64,000 nucleotides of DNA from Lactarius indigo. Taxonomy: Eukaryota > Basidiomycota > Agaricomycetes > Russulales > Russulaceae. The stretch is taken from positions 682,001 through 746,000 of the forward strand of contig JAFKAC010000018.1 in the NCBI GenBank assembly GCA_025766275.1, in the 5' to 3' direction. Of the stretch, positions 18,597 to 29,931 are shown in pieces. Position numbers and translations under genes: made by a program. Position 1 is the first letter of the stretch. Each line of letters starts with the position of its first letter. Below the pieces are notes generated by a model that ran no database searches, was not told the origin of the DNA, and was given only the letters and a program-made list of their open reading frames with translations.

Positions 18597-21500
18597 TTTA
18601 AACTGTAATTCTGTAATCATGACACGCTTTTGTTCTCTTCGAATTCCAGTCTCGATTCGCACAAATTATCGAATGGCCGATGTAAAAGCATTGGTGGACT
18701 CCGGAGCCACTGACAACTTCATACATCCAAACTTCGCCAGAAGACTAGGCATCGGCGTCCAACCGCTGGCCCAACCGCGAAAGATTTGGAATATAGACAA
18801 TACCGAAAATAAAGCTGGGTCGATCACTCATTTCACCAACCTAGATGTGTATGCCAAAGGATATCACAGGACCATGCGCTTCCTTATTACAGACCTTGGA
18901 AGCGAGGAAATTATTCTTGGATACCCGTGGTTAGCGACATACAAACCAACCATCAACTGGAGGGATGCGGTTATACACGAAGAAGTCATGCCGGTTGTGA
19001 TCAGTACGCAGGACAGTCTCGACCGACATACCGTTATCGCGTCGGCTCTTACCACTGAACAGAAAGAGGGAATAATCCTCGAAATGGACGAAGAGGGCAT
19101 ATACCTGCGAGCAACTACATCTACGGAGTTGGCAATCCGGGCAAAGAAGGACGAGGACCCTGTCAAACTACCGGCAGTATACCAAGCCTTTCAAAAGCTC
19201 TTCAACGAGGACACTTCCCAGCGATTTCCCCCCGCAAGACCATGGGACCACGCTATCGACTTCAAACCCGGCACACCTTCCGCAATAGACTGCAAAATAT
19301 ACCCGCTCATGCAAGAAGAAGAGGGCAAACTTAAGGAGTTCCTAGATGAGAAGCTCCGGCAAGGGTATCTTCGACCCTCAATATCCCCGTATGCATCATC
19401 TTTCTTCTTTGTTAAAAAGAAGGATGGAAAGCTATGTCCTGTACAGGACTACTGAGTCATCAATTCACACACTATACACAATCAATACCCACTCCCGTTA
19501 ATCCAAGACCTCATCTACGACCTCAGCAATGCCCATATCTACACGAAACTTGACATCCGCTGGGGGTATAACAACATCCACATACGAGAAGGTGACCAAG
19601 AGAAGGCAGCCTTCAAAACCAAATTCGGACTTTTCGAACCAATGGTCATGTTCTTTGGTCTTACTAATTTGCCAGCGACCTTCCAGACCATGATGAACCA
19701 TATCTACCATGACACTATCACCAAGCACGAGCTTTGCGGCACTGTCATCAGGGTTTACATGGACGACATTGGCATCGCTACACGCGAAGGCGCCACGTCT
19801 GCCGACCATGTTGCAGCAGTCACTGACGTCCTTCGTGTCACTCAGGAGCACGACCTCTATTTCAAACTCGAAAAATGCCTGTTCCACCAGCCTCAGATGG
19901 ATTACCTGGGGGTAATCCTTGAAAGGGGGGTGACACGCATGGACCCGGTAAAAGTCCGAGGTATCAAAGACTGGCCAACGCCGACCAAAGTCAGGGATGT
20001 ACGATCATTTTTGGGTTTTTGTAACTTTTACCGTCTTTTTATCCGAGGCTTCGCAACCCACGCACGACTGCTTAATCGGCTAACAAGGAAAGATGCCGAG
20101 TGGAAGTGGGGAGACGATGAAGATCGTGTGTTCAAAACCCTCAAATGCCTCGTTACTGAAGAACCAGTACTGGCACACCCCAACCTACAAGACCAATTTG
20201 AACTAGAAGTCGACGCGTCGGGGTTCACGGTAGGTGCGGTACTCTTGCAAAAGAAAGGTGACGGTCGCAAGCACCCAATAGGATACTATTCAGCCACGTT
20301 GAATGAAGCCGAACGAAATTATGACATTTACGACCTAGAGCTCCTTGCCATCGTCAAAGCCCTCCAACACTGGAGACCCTTACTCGCAGGGTCCCCGCAT
20401 AAAATCAAAATATTCTCCGACCATCTCAACCTCCAGTACTGGAAGACCCCACAGAAGATCAGCCGAAGGGTCGCCCGGGAAGTATTAGAACTGATGGAAT
20501 ACAATTTCGAGATCCATCACATCAAAGGGAAGAATAACGGTCGGGCGGATGCTTTGTCTCGATGGCCAGACTACGATCAAGGAGAGGAGGATAACCAAGG
20601 TGTGGTCGTCCTCCCTCCCGAAATATTTGTACAAGCAACTAATGTCGCATGCACCTTGGAAACACATCCAATGCTGCAACAACCGAGGAGGACCCAGGAC
20701 CCAGCCATCGTCAAGGCGTGGGTCGACGCCCATCAGCTGAAGAAGATCGACGGAGAATGGTATAAGGACGGAAGGCTAGTAGTCACCAGACCCTTGACTG
20801 CATATTGAGCGATAATACATGACCACCACGATCTTCCTGCTCACGGACACCCTGGCATCAGCAGGACCCAGCGGATCGTAGAACGACACTACTGGTGGCC
20901 ACGCCTCCGCCGGGACGTATATGAATATGTGACCGGATGTGCTGACTGCCAACGGAATAAAGTCAATACAAGGCCAACTCGCGCACCATTACACCCCATC
21001 ACCGCAATCACTGATGCTCCTCCCTTTCACACCATCGCACTAGACTTCATCACAAAGCTGCCAATCTCCCAGTCATACGATAGCATCCTCACAGTTATGG
21101 ATCACGACTGCAGCAAAGCGTCAATATTCATCCCGTGCAATGAAGAAATTACAGCGGAGGAAACGGCTATCCTGTACGTCAACCATGTGTTCAAACGGTT
21201 CAGATTACCTCGCAAAGTTATCAGTGACCGCGACCCCCGATTCACATCAAAATTCACTAAGGAAGTATGCCGGATCTTGGACATCAAGCAAAACATGTCA
21301 ACGGCGTATCACCCACACACTGACGGACAATCAGAGCGAACCAATCAATGGCTGGAGCAGTATCTGCGGTTCTGGGCCAATGAGTGGCAAGATAACTGGG
21401 CGGCATATCTCCCCATAGCAGAATTCGCTCACAATAACTGGCCCCACAAGCATACAAAACAGTCGCCGTTTATGCTGCTCATGGGTTATAACCCGACCGC

Positions 21501-22159
21501 CGATTGGACGGATAAGCCATCCCCTATTCCAAACGTGATAACCAGATTGACGCAGTTAAAGGAAGCGCGACAGCTGGCCCAAAGTCTTATCAAGAAGGCA
21601 CAAGAAGGATGGGTGAAACACAAGAATACACCCCGCTATCAAGTAGGCGACCAAGTATGGCTAGAGGGGAAACACCTCCGAACCAATCAGCCTACGGCAA
21701 AACTAGCGGCGCGACGCCACGGACCATTCAGGGTGACCCAGGTGATGTCCCCCTATAATTATCGCCTCGAGCTTCCCACGCAGTGGAGCATCCACCCGGT
21801 GTTTCACATAGATCTTCTCACGCCGTACAAAAGTACAACCCTTCACGGAGAGAACTTCCCACGACCGCCGCCGGACCTTGTGGATGGAGAAGAAGAGTAC
21901 GAGGTCGAGGCCATTCTGGACACGTGGCATTACGGCCGCCGCAAGAGGCTCCAATATCTCATCAAGTGGAAGGGCTACCCAGACTCAGAGAACCAGTGGG
22001 TCGATAAGGATGACGTGTTCGCACCAGAAGTTATCGAAGCGTATCAGGAAGGACGAACCGCCACGCAACTCCTTAAAAGCCAGCCCACGGATGACCATGG
22101 AGAGTATCCTTCCTACCTCCGATCCACTTGTACTTCTATGCCCACTTCTCCCCTCAGAC

Positions 22160-22885
22160 ATGTCACCACGGCGATCCTCCTCGACCAAGTCGCACAAGAC
22201 GCCGCCAACCTCATCGAAAACGACGAAGAAACCGTGGTTCAACAGGTCCAGCTCACTCCGTACACACCTGCAAACATGCGAGCGGGGCATATCACCACTC
22301 AAGAGTGGGCTAATGTCCTACAGAGATTCCCCGACCCGACTCGCCAGCCCGACGACAAGCAGCAGCATGCTGTCGCTCACATCTTCAGAGACGACAGCGG
22401 CAGTCGAGAACCCATCGCCGTCATCCCCCCAGGTGACGACCTCATCGGCATGCGGGGAATTCTCCCGGCCAACCGGCCCCTCGAAGACCCGACTGGAGTT
22501 AGAAGCAGCGGAGGACTGGCGGAGAGTGGCGAAGGAGTGGGCCGACGAACAGCTGCGCTTAGCGCAGAAGAGGTTGAATGAGTTGCGGCAGCGCAGGCAA
22601 CGCTGCCTAATGACGAGGCTCTCGCTGACGACGAGGATTACTACCCGGTCAGACACCCCCTCCTTCAAATGCACAGCCACCCTACTAATCCCCGAATCAC
22701 CCCGTGGCTCGTGCACACCGACGGAACCACCATGTCTCGAGGACGTGTGCGACTGCCCAGCGTCACATTTCACACCCCCATTACGCACGACGACGACCCC
22801 ACGCAGGTCCTTGTGCCTGAAGGGTTCAGGGCGAATTGACAGCCCCATTACATTCACTTCCCAATCACCGGACCTGACGGCGTAG
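22160..22885 (+). CDS. ORF3, +1-frame overlap with pol tail, element D1 (candidate)
   Basis: 241 codons from ATG 22160 (MSPRRSSSTKSHKT), +1 to Pol; the frame is open even further upstream (21878). It remains uninterrupted while Pol over the same bases has gained two TGA stops. It contains the shared helix (EDWRRVAKEWADEQLRLAQ) and C-terminal SLCLKGSGRIDSPITF. Same length as in B1. Evidence for translation is comparative only. Confidence 0.45.
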   Translation: MSPRRSSSTKSHKTPPTSSKTTKKPWFNRSSSLRTHLQTCERGISPLKSGLMSYRDSPTRLASPTTSSSMLSLTSSETTAAVENPSPSSPQVTTSSACGEFSRPTGPSKTRLELEAAEDWRRVAKEWADEQLRLAQKRLNELRQRRQRCLMTRLSLTTRITTRSDTPSFKCTATLLIPESPRGSCTPTEPPCLEDVCDCPASHFTPPLRTTTTPRRSLCLKGSGRIDSPITFTSQSPDLTA

Positions 22886-23325
22886 AGAGGAACATCAGTC
22901 ATGTGCAGATTGTCGGAGGTGCGAATCCTTTTGTGTTGGGATTGATCCCCGGTTCCTCCCATCTCTACGGCAAACCCCTCTACGCCCATCCGATGCTATT
23001 GGCCACAGGACGCGCCTTCATCGCCCACGAGGATCTAGTCATCCTCGCCTCCGACAAGATCACGGACCGCGCACTGAACCGCATTGGGGACGAGTCCCTG
23101 ACTGCGGAGGTAACGCATTATCAGGCAGCCGCATATGAAGAAGAGCGGCTTGTGGCTCACATACGCCAACTCCAGGCTATGCGACTGTCGGCAAGAGACG
23201 ACAAGTGGGACTGCATCTACCAACTGGAGAGAGCCAACGTGTTCGAGAGGATCAGCGAGGAACAGTCCACGTGGACGGCGCGAGACTTTCGGTGAGTCTG
23301 GAGTCTCACGCTGAAAAGGGGGTGA

Positions 23326-23778
23326 TGTTACGGTTTCGGCGATGGACCCTTACTGTACCGGTTGTGACTACGGCGGTAAGGTAGATTAGTCACGGACTCG
23401 GCATTTACGATAGGATTTAGGCGTTGAGGAGATGACTCGATCCTAGTACAGGTAGTAGTAGTATTAGGATTGCGGTACTTACACGATATGTTGGACGCTA
23501 CGATACGGTGACTCATAGCAGTGCTTGAAAGCCTGCTTTTCTTGTATTTAAGGTAGCTGCGGAAGACCAAGATACGCCATCTTGGTCTTCTTCAATCGTC
23601 ACTTCTTGTTTCAGATCTCATCTCAAATCTCGCCTCTAAAACGATAGAGGTGCTGTTTAAACTCCTGGTGTCTTCGAACATCCAGATCTGCCTTCGTGCC
23701 ATACACTTTTGGCGTGATTAGCTAAGTCGAAGTCGCCTTCATACGCTCAAGTCGAGCTGACGCTGTGACGGCATTACA
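23326..23778 (+). repeat. 3' LTR of D1 (453 bp)
   Basis: Preceded by polypurine tract AAAAGGGGGTGA (23314-23325). It ends GCATTACA where the 5' LTR has GCGTTACA, a CpG change. Confidence 0.95.
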
Positions 23779-23783
23779 CCGGT

Positions 23784-24155
23784 AATCCTGTACCGGATGT
23801 AGCTTTCCGTCCTTCTTTTTAACAAAGAAAAATGATGAAGCATACGGGGAGATGGAAGGGTGTAAGTATCCTTGCTTGAGCTTTTCGTCCAAAAATTCTT
23901 TGAGCTTGCCCTCTTCGTCCTGCGTCAAGGGGTAGATCTTGCAGTCTATCATGGACGGGGTATTTGGTTTGAAGTCAATGGCATGATCCCATGGTCTGGC
24001 AGGAGGGAAGCGTTGGGATGCCTCTTCACTAAAAAGCCTTTGAAACACTTGGTAGACTGCTGGTAATTCTACAGGCGGCTCCTCCTTTTTGGCCTGTATT
24101 GCCAATTCGGTAGACGTGGTGGCATGCAGATATACGTCTTCCTCATCTAGGTCAG
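23784..24155 (-). pseudogene. pol: Pol fragment of B1 (protease-RT linker and RT start)
   Basis: Minus-strand piece of B1 Pol between D1 and E1: LDEEDVYLHATTSTELAIQAK, the conserved RFPPARPWDHAIDFKP and the RT fingers (YASSFFFVKKKDGKLHPVQDY). The 24151-24155 bases (gtcag) are the target duplication of E1; the frame continues at 47578. Confidence 0.9.
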
Positions 24156-24630
24156 TGTAACGCCGTCACAGCGTCAGCTCGACTTGAGCTCGGATAAAGG
24201 CGACTATAACTCAGCTAATCACGCCTGAGGGCGTATGGCACGAAGGCAACTTCTTGCAGATGTTCGAAGACACTGAATGCGACAACACTCTAACTCAGGT
24301 AGAGGCGAACTTAGAGAAGATGAGAAGTGACGATTGAAGAAGACCAAGATGGCGTATCTTGGTCTTCACAAGCAGTCTTAAATACAGATCCAGCAGGCTT
24401 TGAAGCGCTGCTATGAGTCACGGTAAAGTAGCGTCCAACGTATCGCGTAAGTAACTCAATCCTAATACTAGTACTACTAGTATTGGTGGTGTAGTCCTCA
24501 GTCAGCAATCAACGCGCAATCTCCTATCATACTCGTATCACCGTACCGCCTATTGTAAGTCCGCAACTAATATACCTTACTGCCGTAGTCGCAACCGGTA
24601 CAGAAAGGGTCAAACATACGAAACGTGACA
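24156..24630 (-). repeat. 3' LTR of E1 (475 bp)
   Basis: Left LTR of the minus-strand element, followed inward by a purine-rich tract on the minus strand (24631-24645). Confidence 0.94.
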
Positions 24631-24669
24631 TCACCCTCCTTCTAGCGTGAGGCTCCAGACTCACCAGAC

Positions 24670-27442
24670 CTATTGGAAGTCACGGGCGATCCAGTCGCGC
24701 TGTTCGTCTTCGATGCATCAGAAGACGTCCACGCGCTCCAGGCGATAGACGCAGTCCATCTTGTCCTCGCGAGCGACGAGGACCATACCGCAGAGTTGAC
24801 GGATGCGCGCCTGCAGACGTGATTCTTCGTGGGCCGCGGCGCAGTAGCACATCACCTCCGCAACGAGGGACTCATCCCCAATGCGGTTAAGAGCGCGGTC
24901 GGTGAGTTTGTCGGCGGCAAGGATGACGAGATCCTTGTGGGCGATGAAGGCGTGATTCGCAGCCGAGAGTTGTGGGGTGGCGTAGAGGGGTTTGCCGTAA
25001 AGGTAGGGAGATCCTGGTATGACCCCCAGGACAAAAGGATTCGCACCTCCGACAATCTGCACATGACTCGCCTGCAACTCTACTCCATCCGGCCCGGTGA
25101 TGGGGAAGTGAATGTGATGGGGCTGTCGATTCACCCTGAACCCTTCAGGCGCAAGGACCTGCACCGGGTCATCATCTCGTGTAATGGGGGTGTGTAATGC
25201 GACGCCGGGCAGTCGCACACGTCCTCGAGACATGGGGGTTCCGTCGGTGTGCAAGAGCCACGGGGTGATTCCGGGATCAGCAGAGTCGCGGTTCGTTCGA
25301 AGGAGGGGGTGGCTGACCGGGTAGTAATCTCCGTCGTCATGGTCAGCTTGGTCCGGCATCGCTGCCTGCGCTGCCGCAACTCGCTCAATCTCTCCTGCGC
25401 CAACCGCAACTGTTCTCGAGCCCACTCCTGAGCCGTCCTCCGCCAAGCCTCCTCCGCTTCCATCTCCGCTTGGTCCTTCATTAGATCGATCAGTCGGGAA
25501 AACTCCCCTAATACCGATAAGAGTGTCGTCTGGGGGGATGATCGCGATGGGTTCGCGCGCCCCGCTGTCGTCTCGGAAGATGTGAGGGACGGCATGCTGC
25601 TCGTCGCTGGGCTGGCGCGTGGGGTCTGGGAACCTCTGTAGGAGGCCAGCCCATTCTTGAGCAGTGATATGCCCCGTTCGCACGTTTGCAGGTGTGTATG
25701 GAGTGAGCTGGACCGTTGGAACCACGGTTTCTTCGTCGTCTTGGATGAGGGCAGCGGCGTCTTGCGCGACTTGGTCGAGGAGGATCGCCGTGGTGACATG
25801 TCTGAGAGGAGAAGTGGGCATAGAAGTGGAGGAAAATCGGAGATGGGAGTGATACTCTTCCTGGTGTTGCTCTGGTTGGCTTTTAAGGCGTTGTATGGCT
25901 GTCCAGCCCGCCAGGTATGCTTCTATTGCTTCCAGGGCGAACACGTCATCCTTATCGACCCACTGATTCTCCAAGTCAGGGTATCCCTTCCATTTGATGA
26001 GGTATTGGAGCTTCTTTCGTCGGCCGAAGTGCCATGCGTCTAGAACAGCCTCGACTTCGTATTCCTCTTCTCCTTCCACTAAATCGGGTGGCGGTCGTGG
26101 GAAGTTTTCGCCGTGCATGGCTGTACTCTTGTACAGCGTAAGGAGATCTATATGAAATACTGGATGGATACTCCACTGTGTGGGAAGTTCGAGGCGGTAA
26201 TTGTACGGAGACATCACCTGGACTATCCTGAATGGACCGTGGCATCGCGCCGCAAGTTTCGCCGTAGGTTGATTGGTCTGGAGATGCTTTCCTTCTAACC
26301 ATACCTGATCTCCCACTTGATATTTCGGAGTATTTCGGTGTTTCACCCAACTATCTTGGGCCTTCTTGATAAGGGTCTGGGCTAATTGTCGCGCTTCTTT
26401 AAGCTGTGTGAGTCTGGTGACGACACTTGGAATAGGAGATGGCTTATCCGTCCAATCTGCTGTCGGATCGTAACCCATCAGTAGCATAAAGGGGGATTGC
26501 CTCATATGCTCATGGGGCCAGTTGTTGTGAGCGAATTCTGCTATGGGTAGATATGCCGCCCAGTTGTCTTGACGTTCGTTGGCCCAGAACCGCAGATATT
26601 GCTCCAGCCACTGATTGGTCCGTTCTGACTGTCCATCCGTTCGTGGGTGATATGCCGTAGACACGTTTTGTTGGATACCCAAGATTCGGCAGACCTCTTT
26701 GATGAACCTTGATGTGAATCGGGGGTCGCGATCACTGATAATCTTATGCGGTAGTCCGAATCGTCTGAACACATGATGGACATACAGAGTAGCTGTTTCC
26801 TCCGCCGTGATCTCCTCGTTACACGGGACGAATATCGATGCTTTGCTGCAGTCGTGGTCTGTGACAGTAAGGATGCTATCGTATGACTGGGACACTGGTA
26901 GTTTAGTGATAAAGTCCAACGCGATGGTGTGGAAAGGGGGGGGCATCCATTACTGCGGTGATAGGATGCAGCGGCGCGCGCGTTGGTCTTGTGTTGACCT
27001 TATTTCGCTGACAGTCGGCACACCCTGTGACATACTCGTACACATCCCAATGGATTCGTGGCCACCAGTAGTGTCGTTCCACGATCCACTGAGTTCTGCT
27101 AATGCCTGGATGTCCATGAACAGGGGGGTCGTGATGGTCGTGTATTATTGCTCGATAAGTGGACGTGGGTCCGGTGACTACCAGTCGTCCATCCTTGTAC
27201 CACTCGCCTTCTATCTTCTTCAGTTGATGGGCATTGACCCATGCTTTGACGATGTTTGGATCTTGCCATCGTCTCGGCGTTTGAAGCATCGGGTGTATTT
27301 CCAGGGCCCATGCGGCGTTAGCGACTCGTACAAACACCTCAGGGGGTAGGACTACCACACCTTGGTTGTCTTCCTCTCCTTGGTCGTAATCTGGTTGTCT
27401 AGACAAGGTGTCCGCCCGGCCGTTGTTCTTCCCTTTGATATG
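24670..27442 (-). pseudogene. pol: Pol C-terminal half of E1 (RNase H end, integrase, chromodomain, tail)
   Basis: Minus strand. Contains the end of RNase H, the integrase zinc finger (CADCQRNK), core ([38 protein letters not shown]), chromodomain (LQYLIKWKGYPDLENQW) and the conserved tail to TAG at 24670. Defects: a one-base shift in a run of eight G at 26936-26943 (plus strand), where relatives have a shorter, interrupted run, and TGA at 24718-24720 replacing CGA in VFRRI. Otherwise open for 742 codons, so it decayed late. The C2 insertion cuts it at 27443-27447. Confidence 0.9.
25131..25799 (-). CDS. ORF3, +1-frame overlap with pol tail, element E1 (candidate)
   Basis: 222 codons from ATG (MSPRRSSSTKSRKT), +1 to Pol. 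It has the helix EEAWRRTAQEWAREQLRLAQ and ends just after SLRLKGSG, where a stop removes the last residues present in F1 and B1. Position and start codon are the same as in B1, D1 and F1. Confidence 0.42.
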   Translation of the reverse strand: MSPRRSSSTKSRKTPLPSSKTTKKPWFQRSSSLHTHLQTCERGISLLKNGLASYRGSQTPRASPATSSMPSLTSSETTAGRANPSRSSPQTTLLSVLGEFSRLIDLMKDQAEMEAEEAWRRTAQEWAREQLRLAQERLSELRQRRQRCRTKLTMTTEITTRSATPSFERTATLLIPESPRGSCTPTEPPCLEDVCDCPASHYTPPLHEMMTRCRSLRLKGSG

Positions 27443-27447
27443 GTGGA

Positions 27448-27955
27448 TGTTACGGTACGGACTTGGTGACTCATTACATACGACTCATGACCGGTTATGA
27501 CTACGGTCCGGTATCAGTATTAGTCATGGACTCTTACATCGCATCAGTCAGCATCGTAGTTCGCATGTGATTGTGACTCATGTATGACTCATTCCTAGGA
27601 TAGCTGTACTAGGGTTCGAGCTAGTTACGCTATTGGTTACTTACTGTTCCAGCGGCGCTTTAAAGCCCGCGCGTACCTGTATAAATAGTCGACTCGGAAG
27701 ACCAAGAGTCCCCATCTTGGTCTTCTTCAATCCACCATTTGACTCGTCTTCTATCAGCCTTAGTCTCGGACTAAGAGTGCCTCTGCTCGCGCTTACCAAG
27801 AAGCGTTCTTCTTTACCCTTTTGCTGCGGCGTGTGCCAGTGTGCCCCCGTTCAGCTTGCGTTGGGTTGACACGAGGTCCCCATTCGCCTAACTTTCGCTA
27901 AGTCGATTACGCCTCTCTCAAGTCCAAGTCGGACTGACGCCGGTGGAGCGTAACA
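27448..27955 (+). repeat. 5' LTR of C2 (508 bp)
   Basis: TGTTACG...CGTAACA. The leader from the inferred start at 27714 to gag contains no ATG. Confidence 0.97.
27680..27724 (+). promoter_or_regulatory. LTR core promoter and self-primer, element C2
   Basis: TATAAATA at 27680-27687, self-primer ATCTTGGTCTT at 27714-27724, spacing 34 nt. Confidence 0.7.
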
Positions 27956-27957
27956 TT

Positions 27958-27968
27958 AAGACCAAGAT
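27958..27968 (+). other. Self-primer binding site, element C2
   Basis: AAGACCAAGAT, complementary to 27714-27724 over exactly 11 nt. Confidence 0.8.
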
Positions 27969-27975
27969 CTTCATC

Positions 27976-29931
27976 GTGGCGTACTCGACCAGAGACCAGT
28001 GGACGTCTTTCCGTCCCTATCATAGTGAACGACGAGGAGATCGCAACGTACCTACAAGATTCCTAGGAGCAGCTCAGTGGAGAGAAAGAGGAGAAGATAC
28101 CGGATATTTCGTAGAGTTTAACGGTCCTAACCGTTTCCGACCCATTGAGTTTAACTTCGAACATCTCTGTTGGGTCGAGGTTACTTGGAACCCTATAGAT
28201 CATCGCTGGGACGCCGTACGACCAGCAGGAAGAAACTACAATTGCGACATCGACGCGCGAGAGCTTAATAGCCGCGCAGACTACGGTCCCATTGACGGAC
28301 AAGCACAAGAACACACAGACGAAGGAATCAGTGGAGAAGAAGCGTCTGAAAGTCAATCGCCAAGCAGAGGAACAACACCAGCAGAAGAAACCAGCCTAGG
28401 AGCAATTGGCGATCATATTATACAACGAACTGAGTCCCTTACCATTCACCAACCCGAACCCGAAGTAATTCACATTCGTAGCCCAGCAGTCGCAATGGCA
28501 ACTGCCACCATCACACATGAAGAGCTGCAGCTCACCACAGAGGCAAGGGATCAAATAGCCCTAGAAGAACAAAGACGCATCGCCGAAGAGTCGAGAGCTA
28601 ATCTAGCTCCCATTAATCCCTATACCGACCACCGAATGACCGAAGACGATGTAGCAATCCATCGTGCAATTGGGCCCGATGTCGCTGACCCCCCCAGCGG
28701 AGGAGGACCTCCTAACGATTTACCAGGAGGAGGAGGAGGACCTCCATCTCGAGGACCCAGATTTGGAGGATTCCCTGGAGGGTTCCCGGGGGGACCACCA
28801 GGAGGAGGACCTCCGGGAGGGGGATTACCAGGTGCAGGTCCTATTGTCCCTCCGAGTAACAAGTTAGCTGGCGAAGCACCTACAGTATTCGATGGAGAAC
28901 GCGCCAAAGTAGAAGCGTTCCTCACCCAATGGCATGTCTACTGGGGCATGAATGCCGACGAAGGCATCATGGCGACTCCATATCGACGTGCCCTACTCTT
29001 CCTATCTTACATCAAAGGCGTTAACGTCAGCGAATGGGTATTGGCGATGCTCACCTGGCTTAACGGCCAAATACAAGCCGGCATACCCCGAACTAGTGAA
29101 GGGCTATGGAACGAAGTCACGCGCAGCTTTATGCAGCGCTTCCGCAATACAATGGAACAGGAACAAGCTCAATATGAGCTCAAGAAAGGAGTCAAGATGA
29201 TTGGGGGCAATCTAGATGAGTATTGCACCCAATTCGAACAGTTAATACGCCGCGCTCAATACAGGCTTGACGATCCGCAAACGCTCGACTTATTCGCAAG
29301 CGGATTACCAAAAGACCTATATGAAAAGGTCTACACCCTTGACAACCCCCGCAACTACCGCGAGTGGAAAGAAGCAGCCACTACCCGTCAACAGCAATAT
29401 CTTCACCTAAAAGCGGTATTAAATAAGGGAGTTCCTCCAGGACAAGGACAAGGAAGACAACGACCACAACGACAATGGCAGGGACCACCAAGAAGTTCAT
29501 GGCAACCAAGGAACTTGCGAGATCCAAACGCCATGGATACCTCGGCGGACCGAATCAGAGGGCGACTCGCGGGAGCCGAAGACATACTCGCTCCTCGCCC
29601 TCCATACCGACCACGAGGAGGATTCCTCCAAAGAGGAGGAGGACGCAACAACCAAAGGCCAGTCACATGTTATAACTGTGGAAAGGACGGACACATGGCC
29701 CGTGATTGCAGACAACCGCGCGAAGGGTATCAACCCCAAGCATCAACTAGTCGGTATATCGACACCGACTACCATCAACAAGAACCTGAGGTCGCTACCA
29801 GGGCGGTCCAAGACGTACCCCCTCAACAGCGTGCCAGCGATTGGCTTAACGGAGTAGCAGGAGAATCAGACGACGTAAAGGACATTATCCTCCAACAGTT
29901 GTGGAAGAAGGAGGGTTTTCAGGACGCCTGA
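27976..29931 (+). CDS. gag: Gag, intact, element C2
   Basis: 651 aa when read from the conserved GTG at 27976 (ATC GTG G); the frame is open back into the LTR, and the first ATG comes only at about residue 174 (28495). Domains: W/Y-rich N-terminal domain (RDQWTSFRPYH... CWVEVTWNPIDHRWD), acidic linker with many Glu/Ser, a helix (LQLTTEARDQIALEEQRRIAE), a Gly/Pro linker, capsid (FLTQWHVYWGMN), CCHC zinc knuckle from about residue 565 (CYNCGKDGHMARDC) and the C-terminal helix QLWKKEGF. It packages RNA and forms the particle. Pol is reached by a -1 shift at 29913-29919. Confidence 0.9.
   Translation: MAYSTRDQWTSFRPYHSERRGDRNVPTRFLGAAQWRERGEDTGYFVEFNGPNRFRPIEFNFEHLCWVEVTWNPIDHRWDAVRPAGRNYNCDIDARELNSRADYGPIDGQAQEHTDEGISGEEASESQSPSRGTTPAEETSLGAIGDHIIQRTESLTIHQPEPEVIHIRSPAVAMATATITHEELQLTTEARDQIALEEQRRIAEESRANLAPINPYTDHRMTEDDVAIHRAIGPDVADPPSGGGPPNDLPGGGGGPPSRGPRFGGFPGGFPGGPPGGGPPGGGLPGAGPIVPPSNKLAGEAPTVFDGERAKVEAFLTQWHVYWGMNADEGIMATPYRRALLFLSYIKGVNVSEWVLAMLTWLNGQIQAGIPRTSEGLWNEVTRSFMQRFRNTMEQEQAQYELKKGVKMIGGNLDEYCTQFEQLIRRAQYRLDDPQTLDLFASGLPKDLYEKVYTLDNPRNYREWKEAATTRQQQYLHLKAVLNKGVPPGQGQGRQRPQRQWQGPPRSSWQPRNLRDPNAMDTSADRIRGRLAGAEDILAPRPPYRPRGGFLQRGGGRNNQRPVTCYNCGKDGHMARDCRQPREGYQPQASTSRYIDTDYHQQEPEVATRAVQDVPPQQRASDWLNGVAGESDDVKDIILQQLWKKEGFQDA

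Larger units (their letters stand above)
18544..23295 (+). pseudogene. pol: Pol of D1, four in-frame stops
   Basis: A single -1 frame holding protease (VDSGATDNFI), RT (YMDDIGIA), RNase H (EVDASGFTVG), integrase ([29 protein letters not shown]), chromodomain (LQYLIKWKGYPDSENQW) and the conserved tail, ending TGA at 23293. It is broken by TGA at 19453, 20806, 22579 and 22837, where relatives have Arg codons. No frameshift is seen, so decay is by point mutation only. Other CpG-type replacements (YHDTITK, RWPDYDQ) point the same way. Confidence 0.9.
16103..23778 (+). mobile_element. Chromovirus D1 (family D), full length but decayed, inserted in B1
   Basis: 7,676 bp with 453-bp LTRs (16103-16555, 23326-23778) and target duplication ccggt (16098-16102, 23779-23783). 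Both gag and pol stay in one frame each but carry five and four TGA stops, respectively, at places where relatives have CGA. LTR differences are also nearly all CpG transitions. Confidence 0.95.
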
